Shown: positions 28,891-36,935 of the stretch, piece after piece | How the letters are laid out: the number at the start of each line of letters is the position of its first letter | Numbering within the stretch: the first letter of the stretch is position 1 | DNA from: Planctomycetota bacterium | Lineage (GTDB): Bacteria > Planctomycetota > Planctomycetia > Planctomycetales > Planctomycetaceae | Assembly (NCBI GenBank): GCA_014584345.1 | Contig: JACTNB010000033.1 | Coordinates: forward strand, 124,001 to 188,000 | DNA: 64,000 nucleotides | Reading direction: 5' to 3' | Made by a program: the position numbers and the translations under genes | Notes under the pieces: generated by a model | What the model saw: only the letters and a program-made list of their open reading frames with translations | What the model was told of the DNA's origin: nothing | Database searches by the model: none

Positions 28891-29889
28891 TCAAGTATTC
28901 TGCTGGAGCGGTGGTAATTGCGGTTCCAGCGTCGTGGCGTGCAGGGGGATGCCGCGCCAACTCCAGTAACTGGCCAGGAGAGTCCCCGTAAACATACAGC
29001 CGAAGGTATAGACCGCGGTTGGAATAGCCGTGCTGGGGTCGTCGAAGAACTTCAACGCCAGCACCGTGCCCACGCCCGCGTTTTGCATGCCGATTTCAAG
29101 AATCAGGGCGCGACTTTTTCTGACGTCCAGCGACATGATGCGACTGGCCAGCCAACCGGCGCAGTAGCCGGCAAGATTCAGGCACAGCATTGCGAGCAAC
29201 ATCATCGCGGTGACCTGGCTTAATCGATTGGCATTTAAGCCAATCGCAACCGCGATGATCCAGAGAATGGCCAGATTGGCAATCAACCCAGCCGCTGCCC
29301 GCGGGAATTCCGTTTCTCGTCTCAGCATCAGTTTGCAGATAAATCCCGCCAATACGGGGACAGCAACCGTTTGCAGCAAATTGACAAACACGGTCGAGGG
29401 TTCGGGCCCCTTGCGTACCCCCAGAAACAGGAACAGGGCCAGCGGAACGGCGAGCGGAGAGACCAGTGTCGCAACGGTGGTGAGACTGATGGAATAACTG
29501 ACATTGCCACGCGCGGCGAGGGTGAGCACATTGGAAGCCATCGCCCCCGGCACGGCACCCGTCAGAACCATCCCGGCAAACAAAGGGCCTTCCAGTCGAA
29601 GCAGAGTGGCAATAACAAAAGCCAGCAGTGGCATGCAGGCATATTGAACCAGACACCCCCCCAGCACCGATTTGCCCTGTCGAAGGACTTGGCGGAGTTC
29701 GTCGCGAGGGAGCAGGAAGCCGATGCAGAACATGGCGGAGATAATGGCGGGGGTCATGGTCCAGCGATTGCAGACTTCGAAGTACTCCCTGGCGGCAGGG
29801 TTGGAAAGCCCCCACCACAAGGCGAATCCGGAACTGAGGGTTAACCAGAAAATCAGAGTCCGTTCGACAAACTGCTGGACGTAATGCAT
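28891..29889 (-). CDS. Bile acid:sodium symporter (BASS/SBF) family transporter
   Basis: 332 residues with about nine to ten membrane helices. The family motif GAVPGAMASNVLTLAARGNV lies near residues 111-130 (the crossover region of BASS transporters), and EIGMQNAGVGTVLAL near 267-281 is the second conserved region. Members carry organic anions with sodium, such as bile acids, pyruvate or pantoate; the substrate here is unknown. Its start is back-to-back with menG: the ATG at 29889 lies within about 65 bases of the menG start, and the menG promoter candidate lies in the same space. Confidence 0.87.
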   Translation of the reverse strand: MHYVQQFVERTLIFWLTLSSGFALWWGLSNPAAREYFEVCNRWTMTPAIISAMFCIGFLLPRDELRQVLRQGKSVLGGCLVQYACMPLLAFVIATLLRLEGPLFAGMVLTGAVPGAMASNVLTLAARGNVSYSISLTTVATLVSPLAVPLALFLFLGVRKGPEPSTVFVNLLQTVAVPVLAGFICKLMLRRETEFPRAAAGLIANLAILWIIAVAIGLNANRLSQVTAMMLLAMLCLNLAGYCAGWLASRIMSLDVRKSRALILEIGMQNAGVGTVLALKFFDDPSTAIPTAVYTFGCMFTGTLLASYWSWRGIPLHATTLEPQLPPLQQNT

Positions 29890-29907
29890 GGGAAGTCGGG
29901 GCAGGCT

Positions 29908-29916
29908 TGTTATAAT
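29908..29916 (+). promoter_or_regulatory. Extended -10 promoter candidate for menG/ubiE
   Basis: TGTTATAAT is a consensus TATAAT preceded by TG-N, an extended -10. No good -35 is present 17 bases upstream, as expected for this type. It would give a leader of about 30 bases before the menG ATG at 29953. Confidence 0.5.
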
Positions 29917-29952
29917 GGTCTGTTCGGGCAGTGGTCGCGAGGGATGATGTGC

Positions 29953-30783
29953 ATGCTAACCACTGACAGCGAAGTCGAACATCTTACGGGAGAATTTTCC
30001 TTGAGTGAATCCTCGGTGGTGGATCACCCCACGAATGCCGTGAACCTCGGTATTGATAAGTCGAACCAGCGCGTGAAGCAGATGTTCGGCGAAATCGCCC
30101 CGCGTTATGACTTGATGAATCACGTGTTGTCGGGGGGGACGGATTATTATTGGCGCTGGGTCACGATCCGCAAGGCGACACCGCAAGGCGAGGCGCCTAT
30201 ACTGGATGTATGTACCGGCACCGGGGACCTTGCCATGGCCTACTGGAAGCGGGGGAAACGCCGTATTCCCGTGACAGGGACCGATTTCACGGAGGAAATG
30301 CTCGAAATCGCGCGCCAGAAATTTGACCGCATGCAAACCAGGGAAGGGACGCGGATCGACTTTATTCAGGCGGATACACAGGAACTCCCCTTCGAGGACA
30401 ATCGATTTCAGATTGTCTCCGTGGCCTTTGGGTTGAGAAACGTCGCCGACACCATGCGAGGATTGAAGGAAATGCTCCGCGTCTGTCTGCCGGGGGGCCG
30501 CGTGGTCGTGCTGGAATTCTCGCTTCCAGGCAATCGCCTGCTGCGGACGTTTTATTGCTGGTATTTTCGGAATGTATTGCCACGAATCGGGCAGTTTTTC
30601 GCCAGGAATTCCCACTCGGCATACAATTATCTGCCTGCCACCGTCAGCGAGTTTCCCTATGGGAAAGCCCTGGTCGAACTGATGGAACAGGCCGGAATGG
30701 AACGGGTTACCCACCGGCCGTTAACCTTCGGCATCGCAACTTTGTACATTGGTTATAAGCCCGGGGCCCAAGGGGACTCCTGA
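29953..30783 (+). CDS. ubiE: Demethylmenaquinone/ubiquinone methyltransferase UbiE (MenG)
   Basis: 276 residues from ATG at 29953, with GAGGG about 10 bases upstream; ATG at 29944 is an alternative. Class I methyltransferase motifs are clear: LDVCTGTGDLAMAYWKRG (motif I), VTGTDFTEEMLEIARQK, ADTQELPFEDNRFQIVSVAFGLRN, and LPGGRVVVLEFSLP. The last two are diagnostic of UbiE/MenG. It methylates demethylmenaquinol to menaquinol. Planctomycetes normally use menaquinone, so MenG is the likely role. No other quinone genes are nearby. Confidence 0.93.
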   Translation: MLTTDSEVEHLTGEFSLSESSVVDHPTNAVNLGIDKSNQRVKQMFGEIAPRYDLMNHVLSGGTDYYWRWVTIRKATPQGEAPILDVCTGTGDLAMAYWKRGKRRIPVTGTDFTEEMLEIARQKFDRMQTREGTRIDFIQADTQELPFEDNRFQIVSVAFGLRNVADTMRGLKEMLRVCLPGGRVVVLEFSLPGNRLLRTFYCWYFRNVLPRIGQFFARNSHSAYNYLPATVSEFPYGKALVELMEQAGMERVTHRPLTFGIATLYIGYKPGAQGDS

Positions 30784-30935
30784 CGAAGGGGGCGACGTTC
30801 CATCGGTTTCAAGCCTTGAAGGTTGCTTACTTCGGGATTTTGAGGTCAACATCTCCGCGAAATTCTGATAGAGTGGAGAGTCAATAGTGTCTCATGTGGA
30901 ATTCCCGGTTCGACATTTCGTCATAACGGTTTGCC

Positions 30936-32516
30936 ATGCCTCGGCCTCAACCCGCCGATCCCCTGGATAAAATCCGCCCGCGTCGGTTCACGCCGGAACC
31001 GAACGGGGCGGGTGGTCGCGCTGCTGCCTCCGTTCCATCCACGGATGCCACGGAGGCAGCTGAGAGAAAGTCTGTGGAAACCTGGTGGGATCGCTGGTTC
31101 CCCCGCGAGGCATTGGGAGGACTGTTTGTCAGTCTGACCCTGCATTCACTGCTGCTTTTGATTATGGCGCTGATTGTGATCCAGCCCCCGCTGCCTCGTG
31201 AAATTCTCAGCCTGCTGGTGGAAACCGATCGCGTCAACAACGAAGAGCTCGAGCGTGTCACCAAGATCGAGATTCCCCAGGAACTGGAGACAAAGACTCC
31301 AATCGTAAACAGCGAGAAATTGCAAAATCCGATCCCCAGCCCCCTGGATGCGAGCGTGGTGGATATTCAAAAGTTGCGGCAAGATCCCTTGGAGCGGAAT
31401 GAATTGCTGACAGTCCCCAAGATCGATCTTTCTTCGCACTTTGGTGGAAGATCGAGTCTGTCGCGCGAACAGATGCTGCAACTGTTTGGGGGGACACTCG
31501 AGAGTGAACGCGCGGTGGAACGGGGACTCAAGTGGCTTGTGGAAAGACAGCAAGCCGACGGCAGTTGGAGTTTCGACCATCGCAGGCCGCGCGATCGCCA
31601 TGCAGATCACCAGGCGGGGAGTTTGCGGAACTGCCCGATAGGGGCCACCGCGCTGGCGTTGATGGCTTTTCTGGGAGCCGGCGAGACCCAGGTGGAGGGG
31701 CGTTATCGCGCGGAAGTGCTCAAGGGAGTGGAATTTCTGCTGAATTCGGCTGTCCGGATGCCAGAAGGGGCCGATTTGCGTGGGCGAAATGGGACTGAAA
31801 TTCCCGGCGGGAATTATCCGATGTATGCCCACGGGCTGGCGACGATTGCGCTGTGTGAATGTTACGCCATGACGCGGGATCGTCGGGTGCGACTTGTCGC
31901 GCAAGGAGCCCTCGATTTCATTATCCAGACACGCAATCGCGACCAGGGAGGATGGCGCTACCAGCCCGAGCAAACGGGCGACCTTTCGGTGAGCGGCTGG
32001 ATGATTATGGCGTTGCAGTCAGGCAAAACCGCCGGTTTGCGGGTTTCCGAAGTCGGTTTTGTTTCCTCCGAGAAATTTCTCGATTCCGTGCAGCACGACG
32101 GGGGCGCCCAATACGGGTATGTCGCGGGGCAGGGGCCGAAACTTTCGACAACCTCCATAGGTCTGCTATGCCGCATGTATCTGGGATGGAATCGGGAGTT
32201 GCCCGCGCTGACGCGGGGCATCCGCCATCTCGGCGAACACGGCCCCGATTCCAACAATATCTATTACAATTATTATGCGACGCAAGTTCTGCATCACGCG
32301 GGAGGTTCGGTCTGGCCTAAATGGAACGAGGCCATGAGAGACTCCCTGGTGCGTTCGCAGCGCAGGACCGGACCGGAAGCAGGAAGCTGGGATGTGACCG
32401 ACCCGCATGGCGGTTCAGGAGGCAGGCTGTACCAGACGTGCCTGAGTATCATGACACTGGAGGTGTATTATCGGCATCTTCCGCTGTATCAGATGCAGGC
32501 CCTGGGCAAGCGATAG
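30936..32516 (+). CDS. Membrane-anchored prenyltransferase/squalene-cyclase-fold protein
   Basis: 526 residues. A basic, low-complexity N-terminus is followed by one membrane helix at about 62-84 (GLFVSLTLHSLLLLIMALIV), then a linker rich in Pro and charged residues, and from about 190 an alpha/alpha-toroid with terpene-cyclase-like repeats: GLKWLVERQQADGSWSF, GALDFIIQTRNRDQGGWRY, and NIYYNYYATQVLHHAGG. I see no DxDD cyclase motif or CaaX-type zinc ligands, so this is probably not a squalene-hopene cyclase. Such proteins are widespread in Planctomycetes and thought to be periplasmic. It ends three bases before the convergent BFN gene. Confidence 0.8.
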   Translation: MPRPQPADPLDKIRPRRFTPEPNGAGGRAAASVPSTDATEAAERKSVETWWDRWFPREALGGLFVSLTLHSLLLLIMALIVIQPPLPREILSLLVETDRVNNEELERVTKIEIPQELETKTPIVNSEKLQNPIPSPLDASVVDIQKLRQDPLERNELLTVPKIDLSSHFGGRSSLSREQMLQLFGGTLESERAVERGLKWLVERQQADGSWSFDHRRPRDRHADHQAGSLRNCPIGATALALMAFLGAGETQVEGRYRAEVLKGVEFLLNSAVRMPEGADLRGRNGTEIPGGNYPMYAHGLATIALCECYAMTRDRRVRLVAQGALDFIIQTRNRDQGGWRYQPEQTGDLSVSGWMIMALQSGKTAGLRVSEVGFVSSEKFLDSVQHDGGAQYGYVAGQGPKLSTTSIGLLCRMYLGWNRELPALTRGIRHLGEHGPDSNNIYYNYYATQVLHHAGGSVWPKWNEAMRDSLVRSQRRTGPEAGSWDVTDPHGGSGGRLYQTCLSIMTLEVYYRHLPLYQMQALGKR

Positions 32517-32519
32517 CGC

Positions 32520-32924
32520 CTACCCCACCGCTTCCAGGACTTCATCCTCGACATAAATCGGCAGGGGGGGATCGTAATGCATCGCGAGGGCAATGGCGTC
32601 ACTGGGGCGACTGTCCACCTCGACCAGTTCTCCCTCTTTTTGTATGCGGATCATGGCATAATAGGTATGCTCGTGGAGACTGTTGATAATAATATCATGA
32701 GGTTCTCCGCCCAGTTGCTCAATCACGTTTTTCAGCAGGTCGTGCGTGAGTGGTCGCGGAGGGACATCCCCCTTGACCCGTCGATCGATGGAAGTGGCCT
32801 CGAAAATGCCGATCAGAATCGGAAAGGTCCGTTCCCCCTCGACCTCGGTGAGGTAGATGACCTGTTGATCGTTGATTTCGCTGATAATGATGCGGGACAG
32901 TTGCATCTCGACTAATTGCCCCAT
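32520..32924 (-). CDS. Bifunctional nuclease (BFN/DUF151) family protein
   Basis: 134 residues from ATG at 32924. AGGAG is eight bases upstream of this ATG but only two from the ATG at 32930, which decides the start. The DUF151 fold is evident: YLTEVEGERTFPILIGIFEA, PRPLTHDLLKNVIEQLGG, and the family signature DSRPSDAIALAM at about 105-116. The family includes plant nucleases and many bacterial proteins whose role is unproven. It is convergent with the cyclase-fold gene. Confidence 0.88.
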   Translation of the reverse strand: MGQLVEMQLSRIIISEINDQQVIYLTEVEGERTFPILIGIFEATSIDRRVKGDVPPRPLTHDLLKNVIEQLGGEPHDIIINSLHEHTYYAMIRIQKEGELVEVDSRPSDAIALAMHYDPPLPIYVEDEVLEAVG

Positions 32925-33078
32925 GCTCATGACTCCTGGGTGATCCCGCGAGCGGTTCACGCGTTATATTGAAATCGAAATGACTTCACGGGAAAGAGCG
33001 AACGTCTTGCCCCCAGCCTGGCGGACACGCCCTGCTGGCATTGTTTACTATATTCGTTCGAGGCAAAAAAGTCCCCGT

Positions 33079-33114
33079 ATTCCAGTCTGGTTTTTCAAAG
33101 GAGTAGACTGGAAT
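33079..33114 (+). promoter_or_regulatory. Perfect leader hairpin with an SD-like loop
   Basis: ATTCCAGTCT (33079-33088) and AGACTGGAAT (33105-33114) pair perfectly over 10 bases. The 16-base loop contains AAAGGAG, a strong ribosome-binding-site sequence with no start codon at usable distance. It lies 64 bases upstream of the amidase gene. Confidence 0.5.
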
Positions 33115-33177
33115 TCACGTCGCCGCAAGAAAGAGACATTTTTGTGCCTCGGAAGTAAAATTAGTGGGAGTCTCGCC

Positions 33178-33912
33178 ATGCACAACACGCGTGTACTGAT
33201 TTGCGTATCCGTCTTTAGCCTGGCAGCGTTGCCTGCCTGGGGTGACGTCTCGGCAGATTCCGCGTCTCCCGCCGTTAGGGAAATCCTGGTGGAAGAAGCG
33301 GAGCGGTTCCTGGGGACCGAGTTGCAGCCCGGCACGCTGATCCTGCACCGCGGGGAATGCATTGCCGTAAAAGTGTACACTCAGAGTCCCTATACCCACG
33401 TGGGACTCTTGATGCCCGATCCGTCAGGGAAGTGGCAGGTGTACGACAGCGCCAATGGTGTCGGGGTCCGCAAAACCGCATTGGCAACGTATCTGCAGTC
33501 GCAAACCACGAATACGATTTCCTTGTATCATCCGGTCTGCCGATTGAGTCCGGAGCAGTGCAATCGATTGAATACCGCCCTGGAACAGGAGTTGGGGCGT
33601 CCTTACGGTATCCGACATTTTCTTACCGGCGAATCGGCCGAGGGAATGCACTGCTCCGAATATGTGACTACCGCGTTGCGGGCGGTCCCTTTGATTTCGG
33701 CCAATAAGCCTGCACGCGTCTCACCCAACAGTTTGAGGCAGGGAGTCGAGCAAGCGCGGATCTATTGCCCGGGTAGCACGCTGAAAATGGTCTTGCCGAA
33801 TACGCTGGAACCCTCCCCGCAGGGCTGGTGCTCACGACTCTGGAACGACACGCAGCATTGCACGCTGGCATTCTTCGGTCGTCTGCGACGGAGCGTGTTG
33901 TGCAGGGAGTAA
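33178..33912 (+). CDS. Exported YiiX/YaeF-like permuted papain-fold amidase (C92-like)
   Basis: 244 residues from ATG at 33178, with GGGAG seven bases upstream and a clean signal peptide (MHNTRVLICVSVFSLAALPA). The mature protein has the circularly permuted NlpC/P60-like order: LQPGTLILHRG and YTHVGLLMPDPSGKWQVYDS first (candidate catalytic His in THVG), then LGRPYGIRHF and a later Cys in MHCSEYVTTALRA. Relatives are YiiX and YaeF, thought to cleave amide or ester bonds of lipids or peptides in the envelope. The exact substrate is unknown. Two cysteine-rich exported genes follow. Confidence 0.72.
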   Translation: MHNTRVLICVSVFSLAALPAWGDVSADSASPAVREILVEEAERFLGTELQPGTLILHRGECIAVKVYTQSPYTHVGLLMPDPSGKWQVYDSANGVGVRKTALATYLQSQTTNTISLYHPVCRLSPEQCNRLNTALEQELGRPYGIRHFLTGESAEGMHCSEYVTTALRAVPLISANKPARVSPNSLRQGVEQARIYCPGSTLKMVLPNTLEPSPQGWCSRLWNDTQHCTLAFFGRLRRSVLCRE

Positions 33913-34082
33913 ACCCGTAGTGAGGTTCGACATGCTGGCCTTAGCCGGACTCGATGCAATTGTGACATGCAACGCCTGTACCGGCTGCTCCCGAGACGCG
34001 GGCGGTGAATACCTCTTGACGAAATAGGCGCGGTGGAAAAAAATGGCAGTGTTGATTGATCCTGACCGTGGGAAAATATTCC

Positions 34083-34586
34083 ATGCGTGGCTGTTTCACT
34101 TTATTGGTCTGTTTGTCGCTGGTAGCGCAACACCCTGGGGCAGTTTCTGGCTGCGGGGGTGGTCTGCGCTGTTGCCAGACAGCCGAGGACTCGACAGGGC
34201 ACGATGGTCAGTGGGACTTATTTTCTCGGACTAGTAAACCCGCGCCGCGCGAGGCGGAATCCGCTACCTGTTGCGCAACACAGCGCACGGCATGTTCCGT
34301 AGCGGGAGACGGCGGACGGAATATCACCCCCCATTCAAGCGATATGGGGCGATTTACTCTTGCCTGTGGTTGTCATTGTTGCCCGCGCCAGCCTGCGGAG
34401 CAGGGGAGGATAACTCTTCAGAGCCGGTGGACGGAGTTTCTGGCGCCGTTGGCAGGATTTCCCGAGGCTCCGCTGCCGGTGGGCCTGGACTGTTTCTGCA
34501 TTTCCCGGGATCTGGCGGCGGATGACCGCACGCGACCGCATCGGTCGGCGCGGTGCCACCTGCTCGATTGCGTCTGGCTGATTTAA
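34083..34586 (+). CDS. Small exported cysteine-rich protein 1 (hypothetical)
   Basis: 167 residues from ATG at 34083; GTGGGAAAATATTCC upstream closely resembles the ribosome-binding region of the next gene. A signal peptide is likely (MRGCFTLLVCLSLVAQ, cleavage after about residue 22). The mature part has about 14 cysteines, mostly in pairs or clusters: GLRCC, ATCCA, ACGCHCC, DCFC. I recognise no domain. The Cys pattern suggests metal binding or disulfides in the periplasm. Because it has no recognised homologue, a chance reading frame is possible; the parallel with the next gene favours a real one. Confidence 0.5.
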   Translation: MRGCFTLLVCLSLVAQHPGAVSGCGGGLRCCQTAEDSTGHDGQWDLFSRTSKPAPREAESATCCATQRTACSVAGDGGRNITPHSSDMGRFTLACGCHCCPRQPAEQGRITLQSRWTEFLAPLAGFPEAPLPVGLDCFCISRDLAADDRTRPHRSARCHLLDCVWLI

Positions 34587-34702
34587 CGAGCCGAATTCCG
34601 CCTGCTGGCCCAACTGCCAGACAGGCTTGAGTTCCGTGACACGTGGCTTGTCAGTCCGTGTTTTGCTTCTTATTTCAGTTGTTGATGACAAGGGAAAATC
34701 TC

Positions 34703-35071
34703 ATGAAAAATCACATTCTCGTTTTGGCCTGTTTGTTGGCCGTTCCTCTGCTGCTGGTGGCCGCATATCCTCGTGCGTTTGCGGGAGATGCCGTGGCAAC
34801 GGGATTCTGTCAGTGCCAGCATTGCACTTGTGTCGAATGCACTCCAGAGAACTGTCTCCTGTCGGCCGCGGGCCGTGATCAGGAGTTGCCATCCGCTGGG
34901 GCTTGTTGTGCGACATCCACTCCGGACGTTTCTCGATCGGCCGTAGTGGATTATTGCTGTTGTGGCCCGGTTTGCGAGTGCGCGGATTGCGGTTGCGCGG
35001 ATTGCATACCTGAAAACTGCCCTTGTAGTGGAAACTGTTGTGCTGGGGACAAGTGTAAAATCTCGATCTGA
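34703..35071 (+). CDS. Small exported cysteine-rich protein 2 with a duplicated Cys array
   Basis: 122 residues from ATG at 34703 (AAGGGAAAATCTC upstream). A signal peptide runs to about residue 27 (ACLLAVPLLLVAAYPRAFAG). The mature chain holds 21 cysteines in 95 residues. Two copies of one array are visible: CQCQHCTCVECTPENC and CECADCGCADCIPENC, spaced by a CC pair and a CCC run. This density resembles metallothioneins, but with an export signal, so it may bind copper, zinc or similar metals outside the cytoplasm. It lies 116 bases after the other cysteine-rich gene on the same strand. Confidence 0.68.
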   Translation: MKNHILVLACLLAVPLLLVAAYPRAFAGDAVATGFCQCQHCTCVECTPENCLLSAAGRDQELPSAGACCATSTPDVSRSAVVDYCCCGPVCECADCGCADCIPENCPCSGNCCAGDKCKISI

Positions 35072-35203
35072 CCAGGCCAATAACCCGTATCTGTGCATGT
35101 CCGGGCCAGGACCGTGGCATGCGTGACATGCTTTCTGGGCAGCCCGGTGGAGAAATCCATCGGGCTGTCGTTGTGCCTGATTCTCCAATTGGTCGATTCA
35201 CGA

Positions 35204-35209
35204 TATAAT
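35204..35209 (+). promoter_or_regulatory. -10 box candidate for the DUF493 gene
   Basis: A consensus TATAAT lies 48 bases before the GTG at 35257. The -35 is not recognisable. It would separate transcription of the DUF493-HEAT-DUF1579 genes from the cysteine-rich genes. Confidence 0.4.
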
Positions 35210-35256
35210 GCCAGTGACGTATTAGTCCTCGATCATATAACCTGTCGTGAGTCGCA

Positions 35257-35544
35257 GTGAAGAGTCATCTCCCCCCCAAGGAACTACTGGAAGCCACGCA
35301 CGATTTCCCTTGCGTTTACACATTCAAGGTCATTGGAAGCTCCAGCGATGTGTTCGTGCAGGATGTCGTGGGTGCAGTTAGGCTTGGACTGTCGCTGGAA
35401 TTTGACCCCCCGTTTCAATCTCGGGAGACGGCAGGCGGGCGTCATATCGCCTTGACTTTCGAGCCGGTTGTAGACAACTCCGAACAGGTACTGGCGGTGT
35501 ATGCGGAAATTCAGAAAACCGAGGGCGTGATTCTACTGTTGTGA
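35257..35544 (+). CDS. DUF493 (YbeD-like) protein
   Basis: 95 residues with a GTG start. The sequence follows the DUF493 ferredoxin-like fold: LLEATHDFPCVYTFKVIGSS near the N-terminus, a central FQSRETAGGRHIALTFEPVV and the closing VLAVYAEIQKTEGVILLL. YbeD-type proteins are small cytoplasmic proteins whose ACT-like fold suggests ligand sensing; no reaction is established. The HEAT-repeat gene follows after 49 bases. Confidence 0.75.
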   Translation: MKSHLPPKELLEATHDFPCVYTFKVIGSSSDVFVQDVVGAVRLGLSLEFDPPFQSRETAGGRHIALTFEPVVDNSEQVLAVYAEIQKTEGVILLL

Positions 35545-35593
35545 GTCTGGCGAAGACGGTTCCTGTCCAATACAAATTTTTGCGGGTTGCCCG

Positions 35594-36094
35594 ATGAATG
35601 ACATCCCTATGCTGGTTGCGGCACTCGAGGCGGAGTCCGTGGCCGATCGACGGCGGGCGGCGGAATCACTAGCAATGCTCGCCGAGCAGTCGCGCTCGGC
35701 AGCCATCCCCTTGTTGCATGCGGTGAACGACCACGACGAAGGCGTACGAAACTGGGCCACCGAAGCGTTGGAAAATCTGGGTCCTCCGGATCCCGCTGAC
35801 ACGGACTCACTCCTGAACCTTGTAGAAACCTCCGCGGAGAACGATGTCCGATACCTGGCACTGGTTCTGCTGGGGAGACTGGAGGCCGGGGGGAGCGTTT
35901 TCTTTGACGAACTTATGGCCAGCCGGGATTCCATTCAGGCTCCCGTAGTGCTGGTTCAATATCTGAAGACGCTTTCCAGGCTGGCCACGGAGAACGTGCA
36001 GCGACAGCGATTGCAAGAAATGTGTCTGCGAGAGCTGAAGCACGCCGATCCCCGTGTGCAAGCCGTTTCCGAGCGTCTGCTGGCAAGTTTGTGA
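35594..36094 (+). CDS. HEAT-repeat protein
   Basis: 166 residues, all helical. Repeats of about 30 residues are visible: MLVAALEAESVADRRRAAES, LLHAVNDHDEGVRNWATEAL, LLNLVETSAENDVRYLALVL and a more divergent C-terminal pair ending HADPRVQAVSERLL. HEAT repeats form a solenoid for protein binding; the partner is unknown. No signal peptide or membrane segment. It lies between a DUF493 and a DUF1579 gene on the same strand, likely one transcript. Confidence 0.78.
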   Translation: MNDIPMLVAALEAESVADRRRAAESLAMLAEQSRSAAIPLLHAVNDHDEGVRNWATEALENLGPPDPADTDSLLNLVETSAENDVRYLALVLLGRLEAGGSVFFDELMASRDSIQAPVVLVQYLKTLSRLATENVQRQRLQEMCLRELKHADPRVQAVSERLLASL

Positions 36095-36184
36095 GCCGCG
36101 CGGGCCGGGAGACAGGATCGATGAGACGGTGGGCTATTCAGCACCAGAGCCAGCTTTCCTGGTATATAGGAAGGAGTGGAGTTC

Positions 36185-36661
36185 ATGTTTGCCAAGCCAC
36201 AAGCGGAACACGCTTGGTTTAACGATTTGATCGGAAATTGGGAGTTCACCCATGAATGCAGCATGGGGCCCGATCAACCGCCGAGCATTGCCACAGGGAC
36301 CGTTTCCGTTCGCTCCCTGGGCGGGCTGTGGTTTCTGCTCGAATGTACCGGGGTATCGCCGGAGGGAGAGCCATGGACATCGCTATTCACACTCGGCTAC
36401 AACCCTGCAAAGAGCCGTTACACGGGGACGTTTGTTGCGTCGATGATGAGTCATCTCTGGATATACGAGGGGCAGCTCGACGAGACGGGGCAACGGCTGA
36501 TTCTGGATGTCGAAGGGCCCCGGTTCGATGGCAGCGGCATGGGAAAATATCAGGATATTATCGAGATCGTAGACCGCAATCACTGGATCCTGCGATCCCA
36601 ACTGCTCGGCGACGACGGCCAATGGCATCCCTTCATGGAAGGGCATCATCGGCGCGTCTGA
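36185..36661 (+). CDS. DUF1579 family protein
   Basis: 158 residues from ATG at 36185; AAGGAG is nine bases upstream, while the in-frame GTG at 36176 is too close to it. The DUF1579 (lipocalin/THAP4-like beta-barrel) pattern is clear: LIGNWEFTHECSM, SLGGLWFLLECTGV, FTLGYNPAKSRYTGTFVASM and ILDVEGPRFDGSGMGKY. Members are small cytoplasmic or exported barrels of unproven role. There is no signal peptide. A 274-base gap follows, containing the terminator of the korAB operon on the other strand. Confidence 0.82.
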   Translation: MFAKPQAEHAWFNDLIGNWEFTHECSMGPDQPPSIATGTVSVRSLGGLWFLLECTGVSPEGEPWTSLFTLGYNPAKSRYTGTFVASMMSHLWIYEGQLDETGQRLILDVEGPRFDGSGMGKYQDIIEIVDRNHWILRSQLLGDDGQWHPFMEGHHRRV

Positions 36662-36856
36662 GCAAATGCCGCGGATGAACCAGAAGCACGCGTCGAACTG
36701 ATATAGTTCCGGTTCTCACCGAAGTGGGTCGCGCGCGGGGCACTCCCATGATCGCGGGCTTGCCAGTGTTGCCATCGAGAGGTTGGCAAATTGAGGCCGG
36801 GAATGTAGCGGCAAGCCCGGATACTCGAACTCGTGGTGCTGCATAGCCACCCCTTG

Positions 36857-36902
36857 GCTCGAACAAGAAAAACGAATAGCCGCGTCGGATATCGGCGCGG
36901 CT
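36857..36902 (-). terminator. Intrinsic terminator of korA-korB
   Basis: Read on the minus strand, AGCCGCG (36902-36896) and CGCGGCT (36884-36878) form a perfect 7-base stem around an 11-base loop, followed four bases later by a run of five T and a T-rich tail. It starts 34 bases after the korB stop. Confidence 0.65.
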
Positions 36903-36935
36903 GTTCGGAAGCATTTCCGTCACGGGAAAGAGGGG

